Source of the DNA: Bradyrhizobium forestalis
GTDB lineage: Bacteria; Pseudomonadota; Alphaproteobacteria; Rhizobiales; Xanthobacteraceae
Assembly (NCBI RefSeq): GCF_002795245.1
Contig: NZ_PGVG01000027.1
Location: 31,030-95,029, forward strand
Length of the DNA stretch: 64,000 nucleotides
Reading direction: 5' to 3'
In this document: positions 32,264-39,882 of the stretch, in pieces
Layout of the letters: each line of letters opens with the position of its first letter
How positions within the stretch are numbered: the stretch's first letter is position 1
The notes under the pieces: generated by a model
What the model was told of the DNA's origin: nothing
The model's database searches: none
Seen by the model: the letters and a program-made list of their open reading frames with translations, nothing else
Program-made: the position numbers and the translations under genes

Positions 32264-33688
32264 CTAGGCCTCCGGCACGATCTTGCCGGGGTTGAAGATG
32301 TTGAGCGGATCGAGTGCCTTCTTCAGCGCCCGCATCGCGTCCAGCGCCTCGGGGCCAAGTTCGGCCTTCAGATATTTCTGCTTGCCCTGGCCGATGCCGT
32401 GCTCGCCGGTGCAGGTGCCGTCCATCGCCTGCGCGCGCTCGACCAGGCGGTGCATGAACTCCTCGCCGCGCGCCATCTCGCCGGCATCGTTGGTGTCGCA
32501 GACCAGCGAGCAGTGGAAATTGCCGTCGCCGACATGGCCGACGATCGGCGACAACAGGTTAAGGCGCTTGAGATCCTCCTCGGTCTCGCTGACGCAATCG
32601 GCGAGCCGCGAGATCGGCACGCAGACGTCGGTCGCGACCACGCCGATGCTGTCACCGGGCCGCAGCGCCTTCACAGACCAGTAGGCGTCGTGCCGCGCCT
32701 GCCACAGCTTGGTGCGGTCTTCGGGCTTGGTGGTCCAGGAGAAGTCGCCACCGCCGCAGTCCTTCGCAATCTCGCCGAACGCCTTGGACTGCTCGGCGAC
32801 CTCGATCTCGCTGCCATGGAACTCCAGCAGCAGCAGCGGTGTCTCCGGCAGCGTCAGCTTCGAGTACGCGTTGCAGGCCTTCACCTGCGCGGCATTGAGC
32901 AGCTCGATGCGCGCGACGGGAATGCCGGTCTGGATCGCCAGGATGACGGCCTGACAGGCCCCGTGCACGGTCTCGAACGAGACCGCACCCGCCGCGATGG
33001 TCTCAGGAATGCCGCGCAGGCGGATGGTCAGTTCCGAGATGATGCCGAGGGTGCCTTCGGCGCCGACGAACAGATGCGTGAGGTCGTAGCCGGCGGACGA
33101 TTTCTTGGCGCGCGTGCCTGTCGTGATGATCTCGCCGTCGCCGCGCACGACTTTCAGCGCCAACACGCTCTCGCGCATGGTGCCGTAGCGCACCGCATTG
33201 GTGCCGGAGGCGCGGGTCGAGGCCATGCCGCCGAGCGAAGCGTCCGCGCCGGGATCGATCGGGAAGAACAGGCCCTGGTCGCGCAGATGCTCGTTCAGCG
33301 CCTTGCGGGTGACGCCGGGCTGGATCACGCAGTCGAGGTCCTCGGCATGCACCGCGAGCACCTTGTTCATGTCGCGCAGGTCGATCGAGATGCCGCCGGC
33401 AGGTGCGTTGACCTGGCCCTCGAGCGAGGTACCGGTACCGAAGGCGATCACGGGCACGCGGTTCTTCGCGCAGATCCGCACCACGTCCTGGATGTCGGCG
33501 GTCTCCTGCGCCATCACCACGCCGTCCGGCGGCTGGTTGACGATCCATGTGGTGGTATGGCCGTGCTGCTCGCGCACGGCCTGCGAGGTGATCAGGCGGT
33601 TGCCGAAGCGTGCGGCAAGCTGCTCCAGCGCGCTCGCGAGGGCTTTCGGCTCCGGCCGCGGCGGATTATTGGTGATGGTCGTACCCAC
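32264..33688 (-). CDS. FAD-binding oxidoreductase (GlcD / D-lactate dehydrogenase type)
   Basis: A 474-residue flavoprotein. The FAD-binding domain carries the VIAFGTGTSLEGQVNAPAGG segment and the GADASLGGMASTRASGTNAV segment. The FAD-linked oxidase C-terminal domain carries IVGHVGDGNFHCSLV and the diagnostic CTGEHGIGQGKQKYL near the end. Such enzymes oxidise D-2-hydroxy acids (D-lactate, glycolate, D-2-hydroxyglutarate). The substrate cannot be fixed, and no GlcE/GlcF partners are adjacent, so it is a single-subunit type. The start at 33688 is followed by TTITNNPPRPEPKAL. It is divergent from the thioesterase gene. Confidence 0.92.
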   Translation of the reverse strand: MGTTITNNPPRPEPKALASALEQLAARFGNRLITSQAVREQHGHTTTWIVNQPPDGVVMAQETADIQDVVRICAKNRVPVIAFGTGTSLEGQVNAPAGGISIDLRDMNKVLAVHAEDLDCVIQPGVTRKALNEHLRDQGLFFPIDPGADASLGGMASTRASGTNAVRYGTMRESVLALKVVRGDGEIITTGTRAKKSSAGYDLTHLFVGAEGTLGIISELTIRLRGIPETIAAGAVSFETVHGACQAVILAIQTGIPVARIELLNAAQVKACNAYSKLTLPETPLLLLEFHGSEIEVAEQSKAFGEIAKDCGGGDFSWTTKPEDRTKLWQARHDAYWSVKALRPGDSIGVVATDVCVPISRLADCVSETEEDLKRLNLLSPIVGHVGDGNFHCSLVCDTNDAGEMARGEEFMHRLVERAQAMDGTCTGEHGIGQGKQKYLKAELGPEALDAMRALKKALDPLNIFNPGKIVPEA

Positions 33689-33770
33689 GGAAATTCCTCC
33701 GACAGAACAACCGTGGCAAAGGACATAAAGCCGGTCAAGTCAAGCGACCGGACGCATAACAGGAAGAAAC

Positions 33771-34277
33771 ATGCCGGAGACCGCCGCATCAAGGCCCAAA
33801 GCCGAGCCGTTCCGCGCCTCGATCATGCAGATCGAGCCGCAATGGATCGACTATAACGGCCACCTCAACATGGCCTATTACAACGTGATGTTCGACCGCG
33901 CGATCGACCAGCTCTGGCTCGAGCTCGGGATGGGGCCGGCCTACATGAAGGAGCGCGGCGGCTCGAGCTTCACCGCCGAATGCCATGTGCGCTATTTGCG
34001 CGAGATCCACCTCGGCGATCCCGTGCAGATCTTCGTCTGGCTGCTGGAGGCCGACGACAAGCGGCTGCACACCTTCGAGGAGATGCGGCATGCGACCGAG
34101 GGCTGGCTGTCGGCAACGTCCGAAAACATGTCGCTGCACATGGACATGACAGCGCGGCGCGTTGCGCCGCTTCCGCCTGACATCTGCGAGCGTATCGCGG
34201 CGGTCGCGAAGGCTCACAGCGCCGTGCCGCGGCCCGAGGGCATCGGCCGGAATGTGGCGATGCCCTCGAAGCGTTAA
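33771..34277 (+). CDS. Hotdog-fold thioesterase
   Basis: A 168-residue single-hotdog acyl-CoA thioesterase-like protein. The catalytic segment is PQWIDYNGHLNMAYYNVMFD, followed by the helix RAIDQLWLELGMGPAYMKER, the beta-strand FTAECHVRYLREIHLGDPVQ and SENMSLHMDM. The closest subfamily I recognise is the thioesterase linked to carnitine dehydrogenases, but there is no carnitine gene here. It is soluble. Divergent FAD oxidoreductase gene upstream; the repeat at 34324 follows. Confidence 0.85.
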   Translation: MPETAASRPKAEPFRASIMQIEPQWIDYNGHLNMAYYNVMFDRAIDQLWLELGMGPAYMKERGGSSFTAECHVRYLREIHLGDPVQIFVWLLEADDKRLHTFEEMRHATEGWLSATSENMSLHMDMTARRVAPLPPDICERIAAVAKAHSAVPRPEGIGRNVAMPSKR

Positions 34278-34323
34278 GTTCGGCGCGATCGTGTGTTTTA
34301 TCGGCCGCCTGAGCGCGCGCCTC

Positions 34324-34432
34324 GTCCTTCGAGACGACCGCTTCGCGGTCTCCTCAGGATGAGGCTAAGCGGCATCCGCGCACTCCGCCCCTCATCCTGA
34401 GGAGCCCGCCAAAGCGGGCGTCTCGAAGGATG
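34324..34432. repeat. Paired CTCATCCTGAGGAG repeat, copy 2
   Basis: TCCTTCGAGACGACCGC... with CTCCTCAGGATGAGG at its end, a short spacer, then CCTCATCCTGAGGAGCCCGC through GCGTCTCGAAGGATG. It is built like the copy at 18714 and lies between the thioesterase and the DUF1328 gene. Confidence 0.85.
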
Positions 34433-34446
34433 CACCGCAGGCAGGC

Positions 34447-34620
34447 CTATATCCTGTTGCGGCCGCGCGCCAAGCCGACCACGGCCGAGACCAGGAACAG
34501 GACAACTGCGATGAAGAAGATGATCTTGGCGATCTCGATCGAAGCGCCGGCGATGCCGCCAAAGCCCAGGATGCCGGCGATCAGTGCGATAACCAGAAAC
34601 GTCACAACCCAGCCTAGCAT
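34447..34620 (-). CDS. DUF1328 (YtjA-type) membrane peptide
   Basis: A 57-residue two-helix inner-membrane peptide: MLGWVVTFLVIALIAGILGF, then GGIAGASIEIAKIIFFIAVV and LFLVSAVVGLARGRNRI. It matches DUF1328, a family that is often stress-induced in alphaproteobacteria; its function is unknown. GAGGGTTTGACC precedes the ATG at 34620. It is divergent from uvrD. Longer frames that include it upstream are artefacts. Confidence 0.9.
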   Translation of the reverse strand: MLGWVVTFLVIALIAGILGFGGIAGASIEIAKIIFFIAVVLFLVSAVVGLARGRNRI

Positions 34621-34855
34621 GGTCAAACCCTCGTCTTGATGTTGTCTGCGTCGACGCGGCTGGCCGCGCCACCTGCCCTGACAATCTCGACGCGGGAACG
34701 ATGGTTCCGGCCCGCGCGGGAGCGAAATTCGCGGCCTTTGCAGGAACAAATCGGCTTGCCGCGCACGTGGAAAACCTGTCCCGGCGCCCCATATAGGCAC
34801 CAATCCCTGTTATGAAGGCTCCCTTCCGTCACCCCGCGGTGCCATCGTGGGGCCA

Positions 34856-37435
34856 ATGATTCGCATGACCGAGCCGAGCAAGATCACAGGCGTACCCGAC
34901 CACCAGCCCGCAGCCGGCGGCATCGCCGCGCGTGCGCGCGCCTCGGTGGGCCCGAAATACCTCTCCGGGCTCAATCCGGAGCAGCGCGAGGCCGTGGAGA
35001 CGTTGGACGGCCCGGTCCTGGTGCTGGCCGGCGCCGGCACCGGCAAGACGCGCGTGCTGACCACGCGCATCGCCCATATCCTGAGCCAGGGCCGCGCTCG
35101 CCCCGCCGAGATCCTGTCGGTGACCTTCACCAACAAGGCCGCGCGCGAGATGAAGCACCGGCTCGGTCAGATGCTCGGCCACGCCGTCGAAGGCATGCCG
35201 TGGCTCGGCACCTTCCACTCCATCGGCGGGCGCATCCTGCGCGTCCATGCCGAGCTGGCGCAGCTCAAGTCGAACTTCACCGTGCTCGATGTCGACGACC
35301 AGGTCCGGCTGCTCAAGCAGCTGCTGCAGGCCGAGAACATCGACGACAAGCGCTGGCCGGCGCGCATGCTGGCCGGCCTGATCGACGGCTGGAAGAACCG
35401 CGGCCTGATGCCGTCGCAGGTGCCCTCGGGCGAGGCCGCAATGTTCGCCAACGGCAAGGGCGGCAAGCTCTATACGAGCTATCAGGAGCGGCTGAAGATT
35501 TTGAACGCGGCCGATTTCGGCGATCTCCTGCTGGAGAACATCCGCATCTTCCGCGAGCACCCCGACATCCTCAGGCAGTACCAGCAGCGCTTCAAGTTCA
35601 TCCTGGTCGACGAGTACCAGGATACGAACGTCGCGCAGTATCTGTGGCTGCGGCTGCTGTCGCAGGCGCCGGCGTCTCCCTCCTTCGCCTCTCCCCGCTT
35701 GCGGGGAGAGGCCGACACGCGCAGCGTGGCGGGTGAGGGGGACTCTCCGAGCACCGAGCTCGTGGAAGCAGCCCCTCACCCCAGCCCTCTCCCCGTGAAG
35801 GACGGGGAGAGGGAGAAGAACCACGTCAAAAACATCTGCTGCGTCGGCGACGACGACCAGTCGATCTATGGCTGGCGCGGCGCCGAGGTCGACAACATCC
35901 TGCGCTTCGAGCACGATTTCCCCGGCGCCAAGGTGATCCGCCTCGAGCGCAATTACCGCTCCACCGGCCACATCCTCGCCGCCGCCTCGCATTTGATCGC
36001 GCACAATGAAGGCCGGCTCGGCAAGACGCTGCGTACCGAGGACCAGGACGGCGAGAAGGTCACGGTGACGGGCTCCTGGGATTCGGAAGAGGAAGCCCGC
36101 GGCATCGGCGAGGAGATCGAGCAGCTGCAGCGCCAGGGCGAGAAGCTGAACGAGATCGCGATCCTGGTGCGCGCCTCCTACCAGATGCGCGAGTTCGAAG
36201 ACCGTTTCGTCACGCTCGGCCTGCCCTATCGCGTCATCGGCGGCCCGCGCTTCTACGAGCGCGCCGAGATCCGCGACGCGCTGGCTTACTTGCGCGTCAT
36301 CAACTCGCCGGCCGACGATCTCGCCTTTGAGCGCATCGTCAATACGCCCAAGCGCGGGCTTGGCGACGCCACCGTGCAGATGCTGCACGACCACGCCCGC
36401 AAGCGCCGCATTCCCTTGTTCGAGGCGGCGCGCGCCGTGATAGAGACCGACGAGCTGAAGCCGAAGGCGCGCGGCTCGCTGCGCGATCTCATCACGCAGT
36501 TCGACCGCTGGCGCGCCCAGCGCGAGGTCACCGCACACACCGATCTCGCCCAAATCGTGCTCGACGAGAGCGGTTATACCGAGATGTGGCAGAAGGACCG
36601 TTCGGCGGACGCCGCGGGCCGGCTGGAGAACCTGAAAGAGCTCGTGCGCTCGATGGAGGAGTTCGAGAACCTGCAAGGGTTTTTGGAGCACATCTCGCTG
36701 GTGATGGACCGCGAGGGCGGCGCCGAGGAGGACGCGGTGTCGCTGATGACGCTGCATTCGGCCAAGGGCCTCGAATTCGACAACGTGTTCCTGCCCGGCT
36801 GGGAGGAAGGCCTATTCCCGAGCCAGCGCACGCTGGACGAGCAGGGCCGCGCCGGCCTGGAAGAAGAGCGCCGGCTCGGCCATGTCGGCCTGACCCGCGC
36901 CCGCCGCCGCGCCATGATCTATTTCGCCACCAACCGCCGGATTCACGGCACCTGGTCGACCACGATCCCGTCGCGCTTCCTCGACGAATTGCCGGCGGCA
37001 AACGTCGAGATCACGGAATCCAAGGGCGGCTCGGCCTGGGGCGGCACCGGCGGTTTCGGCGCCTCGCGCTTCGACGACATGGAAGCGTTCGGCTCCAGCT
37101 ATTCGACACCGGGCTGGCAGCGCGCCCAGGCCAACCGCAACCGCGGGAGTGGCGGCAGGAGCGGCGGTGTCGAGGAAGAGGCCGGTTCGTTCTCGTCGTC
37201 GTCCTCACCCGATTTCGGCAGCTTCTCCTCGCGCCGCCGCGGGCCCCTGACGATCGAGGGCGAGCTGGTCGCCAAATCGACCGGCACGACCTCGGAGTTT
37301 GCGCTCGGCGACCGCGTCTTCCACCAGAAGTTCGGCTACGGCCGCGTCAGCAAGATCGACGGCAACAAGCTCACCATCGCCTTCGACAAGGCCGGCGAGA
37401 AGAAGGTCGTGGACAGCTTCGTGCAGCGGGCGTGA
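34856..37435 (+). CDS. uvrD: UvrD/PcrA-type DNA helicase with an in-frame repeat insertion
   Basis: An 859-residue superfamily 1A 3'-to-5' helicase of DNA repair. Motifs in order: Q (SGLNPEQREAV), I (LAGAGTGKTRVL), Ia (SVTFTNKAAREMKHR), II (ILVDEYQDTNVAQY), III (CCVGDDDQSIYGWRGAEVDN), IV (IRLERNYRST), V/VI (LMTLHSAKGLEFDNVFLPGW and HVGLTRARRRAMIYF), then a Ser/Gly-rich linker and a C-terminal Tudor-like domain (GDRVFHQKFGYGRVSKIDGN). Between motifs II and III about 47 residues (35676-35816) are encoded by a palindromic intergenic repeat. The start could be GTG 34847 or ATG 34865. It should be functional, since the frame is kept. Confidence 0.92.
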   Translation: MIRMTEPSKITGVPDHQPAAGGIAARARASVGPKYLSGLNPEQREAVETLDGPVLVLAGAGTGKTRVLTTRIAHILSQGRARPAEILSVTFTNKAAREMKHRLGQMLGHAVEGMPWLGTFHSIGGRILRVHAELAQLKSNFTVLDVDDQVRLLKQLLQAENIDDKRWPARMLAGLIDGWKNRGLMPSQVPSGEAAMFANGKGGKLYTSYQERLKILNAADFGDLLLENIRIFREHPDILRQYQQRFKFILVDEYQDTNVAQYLWLRLLSQAPASPSFASPRLRGEADTRSVAGEGDSPSTELVEAAPHPSPLPVKDGEREKNHVKNICCVGDDDQSIYGWRGAEVDNILRFEHDFPGAKVIRLERNYRSTGHILAAASHLIAHNEGRLGKTLRTEDQDGEKVTVTGSWDSEEEARGIGEEIEQLQRQGEKLNEIAILVRASYQMREFEDRFVTLGLPYRVIGGPRFYERAEIRDALAYLRVINSPADDLAFERIVNTPKRGLGDATVQMLHDHARKRRIPLFEAARAVIETDELKPKARGSLRDLITQFDRWRAQREVTAHTDLAQIVLDESGYTEMWQKDRSADAAGRLENLKELVRSMEEFENLQGFLEHISLVMDREGGAEEDAVSLMTLHSAKGLEFDNVFLPGWEEGLFPSQRTLDEQGRAGLEEERRLGHVGLTRARRRAMIYFATNRRIHGTWSTTIPSRFLDELPAANVEITESKGGSAWGGTGGFGASRFDDMEAFGSSYSTPGWQRAQANRNRGSGGRSGGVEEEAGSFSSSSSPDFGSFSSRRRGPLTIEGELVAKSTGTTSEFALGDRVFHQKFGYGRVSKIDGNKLTIAFDKAGEKKVVDSFVQRA
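35676..35816. repeat. CTCTCCC-family palindromic repeat inside uvrD, copy 2
   Basis: TCCCTCCTTCGCCTCTCCCC then CTTGCGGGGAGAGG starts the element, GGTGAGGGG and CCCCTCACCCC form the inner arms, and CTCTCCCCGTGAAGGACGGGGAGAGGG (described by arms CTCTCCCC and GGGGAGAG) ends it. It is the same repeat architecture as the copies at 4239, 46471 and 48103, but here it is translated, giving PSFASPRLRGEADTRSVAGE and HPSPLPVKDGERE within the helicase. Confidence 0.88.
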
Positions 37436-37513
37436 GCAGGGCGCGTACCGCTCACCAAACGCTAGTTGCCCCGGACTAGTTCTATGGTCAGGTGATTCTT
37501 TTGGGGGAACGTC

Positions 37514-37708
37514 ATGCTGACCTCGAGCCGCGACATAATTCGACGCTTGGAGCAAGAGGGGTGGAAATTGGTGCGTGTGACCGGCTCACACCATGTCTTC
37601 AAAAGTCCCGCTTCGGGCGAAACAATCGTTGTTCCGCATCCCAAGAAGGACTTGGGAAAGGGCTTGGTCCGTGCCATCTATAGGGGAGCGGGCTGGAAGC
37701 CCGACTGA
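37514..37708 (+). CDS. hicA: HicA-type mRNA interferase toxin
   Basis: A 64-residue HicA/YcfA-like toxin with the double-stranded-RNA-binding-like fold: MLTSSRDIIRRLEQEGWKLV, RVTGSHHVFKSPASGETIVV (the His in GSHHVF is the catalytic position) and PHPKKDLGKGLVRAIYRGAG. It cleaves mRNA when not held by its antitoxin. GGGGGAA lies six bases before the ATG. The antitoxin gene begins 7 bases downstream. The pair follows uvrD. Confidence 0.93.
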   Translation: MLTSSRDIIRRLEQEGWKLVRVTGSHHVFKSPASGETIVVPHPKKDLGKGLVRAIYRGAGWKPD

Positions 37709-37715
37709 GGTTGAT

Positions 37716-38006
37716 ATGGCTCACTACATCGCCATCATTGAGGACGCTGGTCCGGATCACGCCGTTGGAGTGTGGTTTCCGGACTTGCCCGGCTGCATTT
37801 CCGGCGGCGATGACATCGACGAAGCCTTGGAGAATGCGCCGGAAGCGCTTCAACTCTATGCACAAGAGCTGATCGCCGACGGCCGCCCGCTTCCCCAAGC
37901 GAGGACGTTGACCGAACTTAAAGCCGATCCGGAGGTTGCCGACGACCTCAGGAACTACATGGTCGCCCTGATCGAATTGCCTAGCCGCGCGCACGCCGCG
38001 GAGTGA
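37716..38006 (+). CDS. hicB: HicB-type antitoxin
   Basis: A 96-residue HicB antitoxin: MAHYIAIIEDAGPDHAVGVW, FPDLPGCISGGDDIDEALEN and APEALQLYAQELIADGRPLP form the partial RNase-H-like domain that covers HicA. The usual C-terminal helix-turn-helix or ribbon-helix-helix is not recognisable in the last 30 residues (RNYMVALIELPSRAHAAE), so autorepression by this protein is uncertain. GAGG lies before the ATG at 37716. Confidence 0.92.
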   Translation: MAHYIAIIEDAGPDHAVGVWFPDLPGCISGGDDIDEALENAPEALQLYAQELIADGRPLPQARTLTELKADPEVADDLRNYMVALIELPSRAHAAE

Positions 38007-38094
38007 GGACTGTTCGCCGCACCTGACGGACTCTCGACAGTTCTGCCCCGAACGCCCCTTGACCACCGCGAACTTCCCCGTATCAGATAAACCC

Positions 38095-38511
38095 ATGGTC
38101 CGGGGCTCCATCACATTGATCGTGCTTGCATTGGTTATGCCGTCGCTCAGCGCGGCGGAGACCATGAGCTTTGGCGATTCGATCGGAAAGCTGGCGGCGA
38201 GCTGCGGCGCGGAAATCGTCGCCAATTGCCGCGGCGTCAACCCGGACTCGACCCGCCTGAAGGAGTGCCTGTCGCGCAACCGCGACGTGCTGTCCCCGCA
38301 GTGCCAGAGCGACTATCTCGGCGCCTTCGACGCCATCCAGAAGCGCGTCGCCGCGCGCGTCACCGTGGCGAACGCCTGCCAGCGCGAGATCGTCAAGGTC
38401 TGCGGCGGCTCGACCAAGGAGACCAGCAAGTCGATCCCCTGCCTGGTCTCGACGCCCAAGGGCATCAGCAACAATTGCCTCAAGGCCGTCGACGACGCGG
38501 GGTATCGCTGA
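38095..38511 (+). CDS. Secreted protein with two cysteine-rich repeats
   Basis: A 138-residue secreted protein. A signal peptide (MVRGSITLIVLALVMPSLSA) precedes two tandem copies of the cysteine module C-x7-C-x12-C-x11-C: CGAEIVANC...RLKEC...LSPQC, and CQREIVKVC...SIPC...NNC. The same module occurs once in the protein at 30076. It should fold with two disulfides per repeat in the periplasm; function unknown. The stop TGA shares its A with the ATG of the OmpA-like gene (TGATG), so the two are cotranslated. The start at 38095 is chosen by the signal peptide; a TTG at 38059 is the alternative. Confidence 0.82.
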   Translation: MVRGSITLIVLALVMPSLSAAETMSFGDSIGKLAASCGAEIVANCRGVNPDSTRLKECLSRNRDVLSPQCQSDYLGAFDAIQKRVAARVTVANACQREIVKVCGGSTKETSKSIPCLVSTPKGISNNCLKAVDDAGYR

Positions 38512-39164
38512 TGCGCAGGAGCGGAATTGCCATCACGCTTGGCCTCGCCCTGCTCGCGGGCGTAGCGCGCGCCCAGACGGCGGCGCCGACCCGCGACGAC
38601 ATCGTCGCCAAGCTGAACCATTTCGAAGAAGCCGCCGAGATCGATCTGCCCGCGCTGAAGCAGCAGGTGATGGAGCGCGCCAAGACCAGGATCAAGAACG
38701 ATCCGGGCCCCGTGAACCGGCCGCTGATCGCGCCCGATATCGCCAAGCTGCCGGCCTTCAACGCGCAGATCCAATTCGACGCCGACACGCCGATCATTCA
38801 GCCGGCGTCCTATCAGACCGTCGGCCGCATCGCCGACGCGCTGGTGCATTCCTCGCTGCTGCCCTACACCTTCCTGATCGTCGGCCATGTCGAATCCAAT
38901 TCGAAGACGCGCGAGGCCAACGCGATCCTGAGCCAACGCCGGGCAGATGCGATCCGCGACGTGCTGGTGAACACCTTCAAGATCTCGACCAAGCGGCTGC
39001 ATCCGATCGGCCTCGGCGAGGAGCAGCTTCTCGACCGGGCCAAGCCGACCTCCGCCGTCAACGGCCAGCTGCAGATCCTGACCTATGCCAAGCTGCCGGA
39101 GGAGGCGCCGCGTCAGGCTGCGGCTCCTGCGCCTGCGGCGAAAAAGCCCGCCAAGAAGCGGTAA
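38511..39164 (+). CDS. OmpA-like periplasmic protein
   Basis: A 217-residue secreted protein with a signal peptide (RRSGIAITLGLALLAGVARA, before QTAAP) and a C-terminal OmpA/MotB-like domain: AQIQFDADTPIIQPASYQTV, TFLIVGHVESNSKTREANAI, LSQRRADAIRDVLVNTFKIS and RLHPIGLGEEQLLDRAKPTS. The peptidoglycan-binding pattern is degenerate (GHVESNS instead of GHTDSxG), so binding of peptidoglycan is not certain. It ends in an Ala/Pro/Lys tail. Its coupling to the cysteine-rich-repeat gene suggests that the two act together in the envelope. Confidence 0.85.
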   Translation: MRRSGIAITLGLALLAGVARAQTAAPTRDDIVAKLNHFEEAAEIDLPALKQQVMERAKTRIKNDPGPVNRPLIAPDIAKLPAFNAQIQFDADTPIIQPASYQTVGRIADALVHSSLLPYTFLIVGHVESNSKTREANAILSQRRADAIRDVLVNTFKISTKRLHPIGLGEEQLLDRAKPTSAVNGQLQILTYAKLPEEAPRQAAAPAPAAKKPAKKR

Positions 39165-39335
39165 GCGAACGCGGCTTCGCAGCTGACGGAACCCTTTGAA
39201 GTGCTGGCCATTTTGCAGCCTGTCCGGGGCGCGCCAACACGGTTTCACGCGACAAAAGCGCCGGTTTGTGCACCGCCCGGTCCAGTGCTATAGCCTCTGT
39301 TCGCCCTTCCCGACCCCGTGCTGCATGAGACCGAA

Positions 39336-39854
39336 ATGGGTGGCTTTTTCCAGCGCCAACTTGCCGTGTATGTCGAGTACCATCGCGATCCCCGGAATAC
39401 GGCGATGCATGTGGTCGGCATTCTGCTGCTGTTCACCGGCGCCGTGCTGCCGCTGACGCTGGTCAAGCTTCCGCTGCTCGGTTTCAACGTCAGCCTGGCG
39501 GTGATCCTGGCCTTGCCGGTATTGATCTATTGGCTGCTGCTCGACGCGGCGCTCGGGCTCGGCATTCTGGCCGTCTCCATCGTGCTGTTTTCGGTTGCGA
39601 CGACCATTGCGGCGCAGGTCAGCACCGCGACGATGTGGGCGATTTTCGCCACGCTGGTGGTGCTCGGCCTCGCCGCGCAGACCATCGGCCACAAGGTTTT
39701 TGAGGGGCGCGAAGCCTCGTTATTCACTTTTCCCTCGCATCTTTTGCTCGGACCGATGTTCGTGATGGCAAAATTATTCATTGCATTGGGCTTCCGTCGC
39801 GACCTTGCCGCGATTCTGGCGCCTCTTCCGGCCAATTCCCTTTCGACCCGATAA
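39336..39854 (+). CDS. Mpo1/YGL010w-like (DUF962) membrane protein
   Basis: A 172-residue four- to five-helix membrane protein of the DUF962 family. The N-terminal motif FQRQLAVYVEYHRDPRNTAM with HVVGILLLF carries the two His that bind iron in yeast Mpo1, a dioxygenase of 2-hydroxy fatty acids. The later GLAAQTIGHKVFEGREASLF and FPSHLLLGPMFVMAK are typical. Bacterial members may act in fatty-acid alpha-oxidation, but this is inference. The ATG at 39336 is chosen over GTG 39318 because homology begins at GGFFQRQLA. The next gene starts 28 bases downstream. Confidence 0.85.
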   Translation: MGGFFQRQLAVYVEYHRDPRNTAMHVVGILLLFTGAVLPLTLVKLPLLGFNVSLAVILALPVLIYWLLLDAALGLGILAVSIVLFSVATTIAAQVSTATMWAIFATLVVLGLAAQTIGHKVFEGREASLFTFPSHLLLGPMFVMAKLFIALGFRRDLAAILAPLPANSLSTR

Positions 39855-39882
39855 CTCCAAAAGCGAAACAGCAACCTTCTGC

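Noticed and set aside
34829..36757. 642-codon frame opposite uvrD
   Set aside because: Shadow frame; the opposite strand carries all helicase motifs.
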